22,828 nucleotides of DNA from VAZQ01 sp036522235 (GTDB lineage Bacteria > Pseudomonadota > Alphaproteobacteria > Rhizobiales > Xanthobacteraceae): contig DATDGG010000320.1 in NCBI GenBank assembly GCA_036522235.1, positions 1 through 22,828 of the forward strand, written 5' to 3'. Both the position numbers and the translations under genes were made by a program. The notes under the pieces were generated by a model that saw nothing but the letters and a program-made list of their open reading frames with translations, had not been told where the DNA came from and did not search any database. Numbering within the stretch: the first letter of the stretch is position 1; each line of letters starts with the position of its first letter. Positions 15,746 through 22,465 of this stretch are shown piece by piece.

Positions 15746-15790
15746 ACGATAGGCTTTGCTGTATTGTTGTCAACAATTACTTTTAAGTAA
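15746..15790 (-). promoter_or_regulatory. Minus-strand promoter with two abutting palindromes
   Basis: On the minus strand a consensus -35 TTGACA (15773-15768) and a -10-like TATCGT (15751-15746) are 16 bases apart, with the start codon six bases beyond. ATTGTTG-T-CAACAAT (15763-15777), a perfect 7-1-7 palindrome, covers the -35 box. A second inverted repeat, TTACTT-TT-AAGTAA (15777-15790), abuts it upstream. This is the layout of a repressor-controlled promoter. Confidence 0.55.
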
Positions 15791-15886
15791 GCGTCGTATA
15801 CTTTATTATATACTTGTGAATATTTAGCATACTCCCATATATCTACTTAGTGTCAAGCAAATACTTCAATGACGTGACTTGATCAA
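15778..15886 (+). promoter_or_regulatory. AT-rich region with repeated TACTT boxes
   Basis: TACTT occurs at 15778, 15799, 15811, 15844 and 15862, with AAGTA at 15785 and a near copy TACTC at 15830. The palindrome TTGATCAA (15879-15886) ends the cluster. A weak plus-strand promoter can be drawn: TTGTGA (15814-15819), 18 bases, TATATC (15838-15843). The region lies between the divergent zinc-ribbon and ribbon-helix-helix genes. Confidence 0.4.
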
Positions 15887-15948
15887 ACGGGGCGCGGTGC
15901 GTTCTTGACTAACACGGCGGCGATGGCTAACTTTCAGCAATCAGCGTG

Positions 15949-15978
15949 GGAAGGAGCGTCAGCAGGAAGGAGCGTCAG
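15949..15978 (+). repeat. Tandem duplication of a Shine-Dalgarno segment
   Basis: GGAAGGAGCGTCAG occurs at 15949-15962 and again at 15965-15978, a 16-base period. The second copy ends directly at the ATG of the ribbon-helix-helix gene and supplies its ribosome-binding site (GGAG, 6-base spacing). The first is a spare copy. Confidence 0.85.
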
Positions 15979-16203
15979 ATGTCCGATCGAGCGCGAGATG
16001 AACGCCTCCAGATCATGCTTTCTCCGCAAGAGCTGACCGTCATCGACGATTTCCGTTTCAAGCAACGCATGCCCAGTCGAGCGGCCGCGGTGCGCGAGCT
16101 GCTCAAACGAGGCCTTGCGGTGGAAGGATATGCGTCGGCCGTGTTCGGTTCCAAATCAACCGAATTTGGCGTCACCGGCAAATCGCCCGCAGGACGTCGC
16201 TGA
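15979..16203 (+). CDS. Small ribbon-helix-helix-like protein, 74 residues
   Basis: The stretch QIMLSPQELTVIDDFRFKQRMPSRAAAVRELLKRGL (about 10-45) has the ribbon-helix-helix pattern of CopG/Arc-type DNA-binding proteins: a short beta strand, a helix, a turn with PSRAAAVREL, and a second helix. A roughly 30-residue polar tail follows. Likely a small dimeric DNA-binding protein; it could be an antitoxin-like regulator, but no toxin gene adjoins it. Start ATG at 15979 fits a strong GGAG; an earlier in-frame ATG at 15946 would put both copies of the duplicated ribosome-binding site inside the gene. The repeated TACTT boxes upstream are possible binding sites. Confidence 0.72.
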   Translation: MSDRARDERLQIMLSPQELTVIDDFRFKQRMPSRAAAVRELLKRGLAVEGYASAVFGSKSTEFGVTGKSPAGRR

Positions 16204-16292
16204 TCGGCGACCAGGCGAGACAGACAGGCGTGACGGCGATTCAGCACCGACGGCGCCGGACCGATGCCCGCGGGCGAGCCGTCGTACGCGCC

Positions 16293-17117
16293 TCAGCCGC
16301 GGCGGTTTGCGTCCGCGGGGCGGCGCACCGGATCGCGATTTTGCGCGTCGCTCTGCTGCGCCAGCATCTGGCGTAAATAGGCGACATTGGCGGAGGCTTC
16401 CTCCGGCGGCAGGTCGGCACGCGCGATGGTCTCGGCCTCCGCGAAGCGGCCCTGCAGCCCGACCACCAGCGCCAGGTTCTGCCGCACGCGCGGATCGACG
16501 CGCTGGCCGGCGGCGGCGCGCTTCAGCGTCGCCTCGGCGCGCGGCAGATCCTTGGACAACGCGTAGGAGAGCCCGAGATTGGACAAGACCGAGGGCTCGT
16601 CGGGGACGATCCTGAGCGCGCTCGCGTAATAGCGTTGCGCGTCCTCGTGGCGTCCCACCTGGTCGAGCACGGCGCCCTGCGCGGAAAGGATGCGCCAGTC
16701 GGGTCGCTCAGGCGCGTGTGCGCGGCCCAGCACGTCGAGCGCTTGCTGATAGTTGCCGACATCGGCGAGCGCGCGGCCATAGGCGCCGAGCAGTTCCGTG
16801 TTCCTGGGACTGCGCAGCGAGGCCTGCTCCAGCACCGCCACCGCCTGGGCGCGCTGGCCGGTCTGGCGCAGCGCCTGCGCGTAATGGATCGCGACCTGAG
16901 GATCGTTCGAATTGGCCTGATAGCGTTCGCCCCAGGCCTGCGCGGCCCGCCGCCATTCGTCCTCGGACGCCGGAGCGGCCGCGGTTCCGGCGGCGGCGAG
17001 CGCGCCCTCGGCCGGACGCACGCTCGCACAGCCGCCGAGCCCGCCGGTCAGAACCAATGCGGCCGTGATCGCGACCAGGGGACGCGCGGTAGCGGAAAAT
17101 CGAAGGCGCGAGATCAT
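16293..17117 (-). CDS. tadD: Tad pilus TPR lipoprotein TadD
   Basis: TadD is a lipoprotein with tetratricopeptide repeats thought to help assemble or place the Tad secretin. The 274-residue product has a signal peptide with lipobox LGGC (lipidated cysteine C30), then about four TPR units between about 75 and 235 (for example NTELLGAYGRALADVGNYQQAL and PSVLSNLGLSYALSKDLPRAE). ATG at 17117 is used; the GTG just before it would add one residue. It is on the opposite strand to the pilus operon and 3.2 kb from tadC, with other genes between. A CtrA-like inverted repeat lies 54-76 bases upstream. Confidence 0.88.
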   Translation of the reverse strand: MISRLRFSATARPLVAITAALVLTGGLGGCASVRPAEGALAAAGTAAAPASEDEWRRAAQAWGERYQANSNDPQVAIHYAQALRQTGQRAQAVAVLEQASLRSPRNTELLGAYGRALADVGNYQQALDVLGRAHAPERPDWRILSAQGAVLDQVGRHEDAQRYYASALRIVPDEPSVLSNLGLSYALSKDLPRAEATLKRAAAGQRVDPRVRQNLALVVGLQGRFAEAETIARADLPPEEASANVAYLRQMLAQQSDAQNRDPVRRPADANRRG

Positions 17118-17170
17118 CACCGGGCTTCACCAATGGGGCCAGGCCGCCCCTTCCGGCTCAGCAATAAAAC

Positions 17171-17193
17171 GTTAACCCTAACAGGCGGTTAAC
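17171..17193 (-). promoter_or_regulatory. CtrA-like inverted repeat upstream of tadD
   Basis: GTTAACC (17171-17177) and GGTTAAC (17187-17193) form a perfect 7-base inverted repeat with a 9-base spacer. Both arms contain TTAACC, the CtrA half-site. Orientation is inverted rather than the direct TTAA-N7-TTAA form, so a different dimeric regulator is also possible. Located between tadD and the aminopeptidase gene. Confidence 0.5.
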
Positions 17194-17207
17194 TCGAGGA
17201 GCGAACC

Positions 17208-17281
17208 GGGAATGGCGAATAGCGAATAGGGAAATGCGGGCGTTGATCCCGTATTCGCCATTCGCTACTCGCTATTCGCCC
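17208..17281. repeat. Heptanucleotide (GCGAATA) repeats forming an inverted pair
   Basis: On the plus strand GGCGAATA-GCGAATA-GGG occurs at 17214-17231. On the minus strand four related units occupy about 17252-17279 (GGCGAATA, GCGAGTA, GCGAAT and GGCGAATA). GAATGGCGAATA (17210-17221) pairs perfectly with TATTCGCCATTC (17252-17263), giving a 12-bp stem with a 30-base loop. The tract lies just upstream of the aminopeptidase gene. Confidence 0.8.
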
Positions 17282-17308
17282 CTCCCCAGGCCGTGCTAGC
17301 TCAAATCC

Positions 17309-18709
17309 ATGCTCGATTTTTCGATTCCCGCAGTCTTCGTGAGCCCCGCCAGCGCAACCGCTACGGTGCCGGTGACGTTCGTCACCGCCGCGACCTGGCC
17401 CGAAATCCGCAACCAGCTCGATGCGCGCAGCCGCGCTTTCACGGACGCCGCCGGCTTCGAGCCGAAGGCCGGCCGGCATCTCTTGCTGGCGGGAGCGGAC
17501 GGCGGGCTCGAGGGCGTGCTGTTCGGGCTCGAAAATGCCGGCGATCCGGCGAAGGACCTGCTGCGGCCGGGCGCGTTGCCGGGGCTGCTGCCGGCTGGCA
17601 CTTATCGGTTCGCCAATGCGCCGCACGATGCGCGCCTGGCGGCGCTCGCCTTTGCGCTCGGCGCCTACCGCTTCGCGCGCTATCGCAAGGCCGAGGACAA
17701 GGATGTCCGGCTCGAATTGCCCGCAGGCATCGATGCCGCCGACCTCACCCGCATCGCCGAGGGGGTTTGGCTTGCGCGCGACCTCATCAACACGCCGGCC
17801 AATGATATGGGACCGGCGGAGCTCGAAGACGCCGCCCGCGCGGTGGCGAGCCGGCACGGCGCAAGCATGCGCACCATCGTCGGCGGCGATCTCCTCACCG
17901 AGAATTTCCCGCTCATCCATGCGGTCGGCCGCGCCGCCGACCGCGCGCCGCGCCTCATCGATCTCGCCTGGGGCGATGGCGCACACCCGAAGGTCACGCT
18001 GATCGGCAAGGGCGTGTGCTTCGACACCGGCGGGCTCGACATCAAGCCCGAAAGCGGCATGCTCAACATGAAGAAGGACATGGGCGGCGCCGCGACCGTG
18101 CTGGCGCTCGCCCATATGCTGATGGACCGCGGCGCCAAGGTGAGGCTGCGCGTCCTGGTGCCGGCGGTCGAGAATTCGATTTCGGGCGCGGCCTTCCGCC
18201 CGCGCGACATCTATCGTTCCCGCAAGGGCATCACCGTCGAGATCGGCAACACCGATGCCGAGGGCCGGTTGATCCTGGCCGACGCGTTGGCGCTCGCCGA
18301 CGAGGAAGCGCCCGACCTCATCGTCGACCTGGCCACCTTGACCGGCGCTGCCCGCGTGGCGCTCGGGCCCGAAGTGGTGCCGTTCTACACCGACGATGAC
18401 GCGCTCGCCGCCGCGCTTTCGCAGAGCGCCGCTGTCGAGAACGATCCGCTCTGGCGGCTGCCGCTATGGGGACCTTACGACCAGATGCTCGATTCCAAGG
18501 TGGCGGACGTCAACAATGTCTCGGCCGGCGGCTTCGCCGGCTCGATCACGGCGGCGCTGTTCCTGCGCCGCTTCGTGGCCGCCGCCAAGGCCTGGCTGCA
18601 TTGCGACATCTTTGCCTGGAACCAGGCCGCCAGGCCGGGACGGCCGGAGGGCGCCGAATGCCAGGCGGCGCGGGCGCTCTACCACCTGCTCGTGGCCCGC
18701 TATGGCTGA
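17309..18709 (+). CDS. M17-family leucyl aminopeptidase
   Basis: Cytosolic two-metal aminopeptidase that removes N-terminal residues from peptides. The 466-residue product has a divergent N-terminal domain (1-140) and a full catalytic domain. Metal ligands and catalytic residues align with bovine lens enzyme at a constant offset of 16: K234 and D239 (GKGVCFDTGG), K246, D257 (MKKDMGG), and D316, E318, R320 in the family signature NTDAEGRL (314-321). It should be active. The enzyme is somewhat shorter than PepA (about 500 residues), as in the PepB-like branch. The ribosome-binding site is weak. Its end overlaps the NlpC/P60 gene by 8 bases, so the two are an operon, probably for peptide and cell-wall turnover. 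Confidence 0.94.
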   Translation: MLDFSIPAVFVSPASATATVPVTFVTAATWPEIRNQLDARSRAFTDAAGFEPKAGRHLLLAGADGGLEGVLFGLENAGDPAKDLLRPGALPGLLPAGTYRFANAPHDARLAALAFALGAYRFARYRKAEDKDVRLELPAGIDAADLTRIAEGVWLARDLINTPANDMGPAELEDAARAVASRHGASMRTIVGGDLLTENFPLIHAVGRAADRAPRLIDLAWGDGAHPKVTLIGKGVCFDTGGLDIKPESGMLNMKKDMGGAATVLALAHMLMDRGAKVRLRVLVPAVENSISGAAFRPRDIYRSRKGITVEIGNTDAEGRLILADALALADEEAPDLIVDLATLTGAARVALGPEVVPFYTDDDALAAALSQSAAVENDPLWRLPLWGPYDQMLDSKVADVNNVSAGGFAGSITAALFLRRFVAAAKAWLHCDIFAWNQAARPGRPEGAECQAARALYHLLVARYG

Positions 18710-19487
18710 CGCGGCTGAGCGCGCCGATCTCCGCGAGGTCGTCGAGGCGCAGGCGAGCCTTCGCGGCACCCCATCGCACGAGGCGCCGCTCGACAGCGAG
18801 GCGCTCAAGGGCGAGCGCGTCATCGTCCACGAGACCACCGGCGAGGGTTGGTGCCGCGGCACGCTCGAAGCCGACGGCTATGCGGGCTGGCTGCCCGCCC
18901 ATGCGCTCGCCGCGCCGGGACCGGCAGCGACCCACAAAGTGGCGGTGGCGCGCACGCTGGTGTTCCCCGCACCTTCGATCAAGCTGCCGCCGCTTGAGGC
19001 TCTCTCGCTCGGCGCAAGGCTCGCCATCGCGCGCATCGAGGAGCCGTTCGCGATCACGCATTCCGGCGGCTACGTGCCGGCCCGGCATCTGGCGCGGAAT
19101 GACGCCTTCGCGTCCGATCCGGTCGCGGTGGCGGAACAATTCCTGCACATGCCTTACCTGTGGGGCGGCAAGACATCGCTCGGGCTCGACTGCTCGGCGC
19201 TGGTGCAGATCGCGCTCACCGCCTGTGGCCTCCCCTGCCCGCGCGACAGCCACATGCAGGAAGCCGCGCTCGGCGCTCCGCTTTCCGGAATTGCCGATTG
19301 CCGCCGCGGCGACCTCTTGTTCTGGAAAGGCCACGTCGCCATCGCGCGCGACGATCGCACGCTCATCCACGCCAACGCGTTCCACATGGCGGTCGCGATC
19401 GAGCCGATCGCGGAAACGCTGGCGCGCATTGCTGCCGGCGGCAGCGCGCTGACGAGCGTGCGGCGCCTTGCTGCGGCGGCGCCCTAG
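18702..19487 (+). CDS. SH3-NlpC/P60 cell-wall peptidase (C40)
   Basis: A 261-residue cysteine peptidase of the NlpC/P60 family, which cuts peptide bonds in murein stems (gamma-D-glutamyl-diaminopimelate type). An N-terminal SH3-like region (about 35-130) is followed by the catalytic domain. Catalytic C164 sits in LDCSALVQ, H211 in GHVAIARD, and H223 in HANAFH is the third residue. No signal peptide is visible, which suggests it acts on imported muropeptides in the cytoplasm, as do dipeptidyl-peptidase VI-like enzymes; the adjoining aminopeptidase fits such recycling. ATG at 18702 overlaps the aminopeptidase stop by 8 bases. The frame is open far upstream, but that stretch is the shadow of the aminopeptidase. 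Confidence 0.92.
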   Translation: MADAAERADLREVVEAQASLRGTPSHEAPLDSEALKGERVIVHETTGEGWCRGTLEADGYAGWLPAHALAAPGPAATHKVAVARTLVFPAPSIKLPPLEALSLGARLAIARIEEPFAITHSGGYVPARHLARNDAFASDPVAVAEQFLHMPYLWGGKTSLGLDCSALVQIALTACGLPCPRDSHMQEAALGAPLSGIADCRRGDLLFWKGHVAIARDDRTLIHANAFHMAVAIEPIAETLARIAAGGSALTSVRRLAAAAP

Positions 19488-19530
19488 CTGCGAGGCCGCG
19501 GGAGTCGATCGGGCGACCGCCCGGCGGTGA

Positions 19531-19577
19531 TTGAAGAAAATTGGCATGTCGATAGAATCGGAATCTCGCACGCGAGA
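19531..19577 (+). promoter_or_regulatory. LysR gene promoter with a palindrome at the predicted start of transcription
   Basis: TTGAAG (19531-19536) and TAGAAT (19553-19558) are 16 bases apart and make a reasonable sigma-70 promoter. The perfect palindrome TCTCGC-AC-GCGAGA (19564-19577) covers the predicted start of transcription, suggesting repression, perhaps by the LysR protein itself. Confidence 0.45.
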
Positions 19578-19595
19578 ACGTTCGAGGAAATCGAT

Positions 19596-20609
19596 ATGGC
19601 GTCCGACCCCGGGACACCGACGCTCGACCAGCTGAAGGTGTTCCTCACCGTGATCGACGGCGGCAGCTTCGCCGCCGCGGCGCGTAAGCTCAACCGGGCG
19701 ACGTCGGTGGTCAGCTATGCGATCGCGAACCTCGAGGCGCAATTGGGTGTCTCGCTCTTTGACCGCTACACGACCCGCAAGCCGCAATTGACGCAGGCCG
19801 GCCGCGCGGTCCTGGCCGAGGCCCGCATGGTTGCCAACGGTGTCGATGGGCTACGTGCGAAGGTGAAGGGACTTCTGCAAGGTTTGGAATCCGAGGTTCA
19901 TCTCGTGCTCGACGTCATGCTGCCGACCGCGCGCGTCGTCGACGCATTGACGGCGTTTCGCGCGGAGTTCCCGACGGTGACGCTGCGGCTCCACATGGAG
20001 GCGCTGGGCGCCGTTACCCAACTGGTGTTGGATCGTGTCGCCACCGTCGGCGTGAGCGGGCCGCTGCCGGGTCTCGCCGGCATGCCGGGTATCGAGCGCA
20101 TCAGCGTGGGCGACGTCACTCTGGTTCCGGTGGCGTCCCCGGACCATCCGCTGTCGCGCGCCAAGAACAGACCCGGCGCGGCGCGCGACCATATCCAGCT
20201 CGTTTTGACCGACCGATCGCCGCTGACCCGGGCGCAGGATTTCGCGGTGGTCAGCGCGCGGACCTGGCGCCTCGCCGATCTCGGCGCCAAGCATTCGCTG
20301 CTCAAGGCCGGCATCGGTTGGGGAAACATGCCGCTGCCGATGATCCAGGAAGACCTGGATTCGGGTCGGCTGGTTCATCTCGATCTGCCGGATGCCAAGG
20401 CTGGTGCCTACGGCCTTGAAGCCATCTACCGGACGGACGCGCCTCCCGGCCCGGCCGCCGCATGGCTCATCGCCCGATTTCAGGGCCAGGTCCCCGCGCG
20501 CAAGCCCGCGGTGACGGGCAGATCATCCGACAAGCGCGCTCAACCGGCGCGCGGCAAACGATCCATCGACCCGAGGGGTGCGCCGGGCGTTCGAAAAAGT
20601 CGAACCTAA
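19596..20609 (+). CDS. LysR-family transcriptional regulator
   Basis: A 337-residue LysR-type regulator. The N-terminal winged helix-turn-helix is at about 8-67 (DQLKVFLTVIDGGSFAAAAR...VVSYAIANLEAQLGVSLFDR), followed by the linker helix (about 68-95) and a substrate-binding domain (about 98-300). The last 35 residues are Arg/Lys/Pro-rich, longer than usual and probably unstructured. Start ATG at 19596 has GAGGAA 6 bases upstream; an in-frame start at 19527 lies before that site and before the -10 box. The DoxX gene follows on the same strand rather than divergently, which is less common for LysR-target pairs. A LysR-type T-N11-A box lies between them. The inducer is unknown. Confidence 0.93.
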   Translation: MASDPGTPTLDQLKVFLTVIDGGSFAAAARKLNRATSVVSYAIANLEAQLGVSLFDRYTTRKPQLTQAGRAVLAEARMVANGVDGLRAKVKGLLQGLESEVHLVLDVMLPTARVVDALTAFRAEFPTVTLRLHMEALGAVTQLVLDRVATVGVSGPLPGLAGMPGIERISVGDVTLVPVASPDHPLSRAKNRPGAARDHIQLVLTDRSPLTRAQDFAVVSARTWRLADLGAKHSLLKAGIGWGNMPLPMIQEDLDSGRLVHLDLPDAKAGAYGLEAIYRTDAPPGPAAAWLIARFQGQVPARKPAVTGRSSDKRAQPARGKRSIDPRGAPGVRKSRT

Positions 20610-20622
20610 AGATCGATATTAT
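20589..20622 (+). promoter_or_regulatory. LysR-type box and promoter upstream of doxX
   Basis: GTTCGA (20589-20594) and TCGAAC (20600-20605) form a perfect inverted repeat with a 5-base spacer. It contains T-N11-A (20591-20603), the LysR binding consensus. A -10-like TATTAT follows at 20617-20622, with no good -35, as at an activated promoter. The box overlaps the LysR stop codon. Confidence 0.5.
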
Positions 20623-20703
20623 TCGGCTGTTCCGGCTAACTGCGATCGGAGAAAAGTGCCCGAGCGCGCGACCGCAAATGGTCGCCAAAACAAGGAGCAC
20701 ACC

Positions 20704-21141
20704 ATGTCGCAATCTATCGCCGTTGATCACTCTGCACGCGGCCTCGCAAGCGTGACGACCTCCGAGGCGGTGGTGGCGTTCGCCGGACGCGTCTTGTTGA
20801 GCGCGATCTTCCTGCTGGCGGGTTTCTCGAAGCTCGCCGCGCCCGTAGCCACGATCGGCTACATATCCTCCGCTGGGCTGCCTCTCGCGCCGCTCGGCTT
20901 GGCCATTGCCATCCTGGTCGAAATCGGCGGCGGCCTCGCGCTGGTGGCGGGTTATCGCACGCGAACCGCAGCCGCAATCCTCGCCATCTTCACGATCGCG
21001 ACGGCGCTCGCGTTTCACAGCAATCTCGCCGACCAGAACATGTTCATCCATTTCTTCAAGAACATCGCCATGGCCGGCGGCCTTCTGCAGATCGTGGCAT
21101 TCGGACCCGGGCGTCTGAGCCTCGATGCCCGTCGTGCCTAG
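20704..21141 (+). CDS. DoxX-family membrane protein
   Basis: A 145-residue integral-membrane protein with about four helices (roughly 26-45, 52-70, 75-95 and 115-135). The DoxX-type pattern is visible: RVLLSAIFLLAGFSKLAAP near the start and an HFFKNIAMAGGLLQI stretch near the end. DoxX proteins are of uncertain function; some take part in thiol or oxidative stress defence or quinone-linked oxidation. Start ATG at 20704 has AAGGAG at good spacing; in-frame codons upstream give an uncharacteristic polar extension. Likely controlled by the preceding LysR protein. Confidence 0.9.
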   Translation: MSQSIAVDHSARGLASVTTSEAVVAFAGRVLLSAIFLLAGFSKLAAPVATIGYISSAGLPLAPLGLAIAILVEIGGGLALVAGYRTRTAAAILAIFTIATALAFHSNLADQNMFIHFFKNIAMAGGLLQIVAFGPGRLSLDARRA

Positions 21142-21188
21142 GGCTCGCATGTTGGGTTTGGGTCGACGCACGACCTCTCGATTTTCGC

Positions 21189-21256
21189 GCCCGGCCTTGT
21201 GCCGGGCATCCCACAAGTAAGGCAGGGGCCTTACCTGCCTATGCGGGATGACCGGG
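21189..21256. repeat. Palindromic REP-like intergenic element
   Basis: Nested dyads: GCCCGGC-CTTGT-GCCGGGC (21189-21207), GTAAGGC-AGGG-GCCTTAC (21217-21234), AGGCAGG with CCTGCCT (21220-21226, 21234-21240), and an outer pair CATCCC (21207-21212) with GGGATG (21245-21250). It lies between doxX and a convergent gene, where REP-type elements and bidirectional terminators are typical. No T-run is present. Elements built around CCCGGC...GCCGGG are common in Bradyrhizobium-like genomes; copy number here is not known. Confidence 0.7.
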
Positions 21257-21288
21257 ACAGGCCTGGCCACCAAGGGAAGAGCAAGTCC

Positions 21289-22185
21289 CTAGAAATCCGG
21301 CTTGTCGGCGATCGGCACCGGGAACAGGCCCTGGCTGAAATAATCGAAATTGTTCTCCGCGCAGACGGTCTCGATCATTCGGCCCTTGGCCTTGAACCAA
21401 CGCTGCAGCATCGTGAGTGGTGCGTTGAAGGCGTCAGGATCCTCGACCTTCACGATCGCGGTCATGTGCTGGCCATCCGCCTCGATGGTGAAGCGCTCCA
21501 CCACATGCAGGTTCTCGGTGTGCGAGGTGTGGAAATTGTCGATGTAGCTGTCCTTGGTGGAGAGCCCGATGGTGTCCACCACCAGCGTGTCGCCACCCTC
21601 GTAATGGCCGACGGATTCGCCGAACCACGAGGGTTTCAGATTCTGCGAATGCTTGTCGGTCATGGCGACGCGCCGCACCATGTGGTCGCGCTGCCAGATC
21701 ATGTACAGGGTCTTGGGGGTCTGGATGAAATAGACCGGCTCGAACGGAAAGAGCAATTGGCCGGGCACGCCGCCCGGATAGCAGCGCGCCTGCGCGGCGA
21801 ACGGAATTTTCTCAACGCTGGACAAAGCCTCGTCGTTCGACGCCTTCATGGCTGCCGCCGCCCAGGGCTTGAGAACCGGGTCCTTGGCGTTGCCGATGCG
21901 CTTGGTCGGCTGCGTCCCGGTCCGCCCCCCTTCGGCATTGCTGGTAAAAGGATGATCGGGATCGGGCTTGATCGGTCCGTGGCCGTGTCCAGCCGGCGGC
22001 TCCTGCCAGTCCGCCACATTGGACTGCCAGCCGAATTCGGCCGACGCCAGGTTCGGAATTTTGTCGTTCGGCGCCGCCGGCGCCGTGCCGGCGATTGCGG
22101 CCGCCAGTCCGGCCAAAGCCAAGACGCCGCTCGCCCGCGCAACCCGCCGGGGTGCGGATGCGGGCTTCGAGATGGTCCTGGACAT
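21289..22185 (-). CDS. Secreted protein of unknown function (VGHYEGGDTLVVDT family)
   Basis: A 298-residue exported protein. The signal peptide (about 1-38) has a basic start with RR at 13-14 and a hydrophobic core, ending in TAPAAP. The twin arginine lacks the full Tat consensus, so Sec export is more likely. The body carries the motif SVGHYEGGDTLVVDTIGL (191-208) with a following HTENLHVVERF (222-232), found in a widespread group of uncharacterised secreted bacterial proteins (usually VGHWEGDTLVVDT). The motif and the ERF/Y segment suggest a conserved beta-rich fold; no enzymatic residues are known. Start ATG at 22185 has GGGAG upstream; an in-frame ATG at 22224 would add 13 residues before the signal peptide. 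Confidence 0.8.
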   Translation of the reverse strand: MSRTISKPASAPRRVARASGVLALAGLAAAIAGTAPAAPNDKIPNLASAEFGWQSNVADWQEPPAGHGHGPIKPDPDHPFTSNAEGGRTGTQPTKRIGNAKDPVLKPWAAAAMKASNDEALSSVEKIPFAAQARCYPGGVPGQLLFPFEPVYFIQTPKTLYMIWQRDHMVRRVAMTDKHSQNLKPSWFGESVGHYEGGDTLVVDTIGLSTKDSYIDNFHTSHTENLHVVERFTIEADGQHMTAIVKVEDPDAFNAPLTMLQRWFKAKGRMIETVCAENNFDYFSQGLFPVPIADKPDF

Positions 22186-22257
22186 CGTGATCTCCCTCGT
22201 TCCGCTGATGCAAGTAGCATACATTCAAGATGCGGGCGTCGGACAGGAATATTCTAC

Positions 22258-22443
22258 ATGGGTCGCATGACGAAACTGCTCGAGCAAGCCGTGGACCAAG
22301 CAAGCGCGCTCTCCGCAGAAGATCAAGACGCCGTAGCCGATGCCCTCTTTGCGCCCATCGCGAACGAGGATCGGCGTTATCGCCCGAGCGCGGATCAAGT
22401 CAAAGAAGTGAAGCGGGTCAGAGAAACAATCCGGCGAGAGTAG
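22258..22443 (+). CDS. Short antitoxin-like protein, 61 residues, without a partner toxin
   Basis: The stretch MTKLLEQAVDQASALSAEDQDAVADALF resembles the N-terminus of RelB/Phd-like antitoxins encoded ahead of RelE/ParE-type toxins. Usual members continue for 15-25 residues more and end with a sequence like ATDEEMAALW; this one stops at VKRVRETIRRE. No toxin follows: the next gene is on the opposite strand, 22 bases on. It is therefore either a truncated remnant or an orphan. The ATG at 22258 has AGGAA 8 bases upstream; a second ATG at 22267 is also possible. The family assignment is from memory of the consensus. Confidence 0.6.
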   Translation: MGRMTKLLEQAVDQASALSAEDQDAVADALFAPIANEDRRYRPSADQVKEVKRVRETIRRE

Positions 22444-22465
22444 CGCGGGATTTGGCAGACAATGC

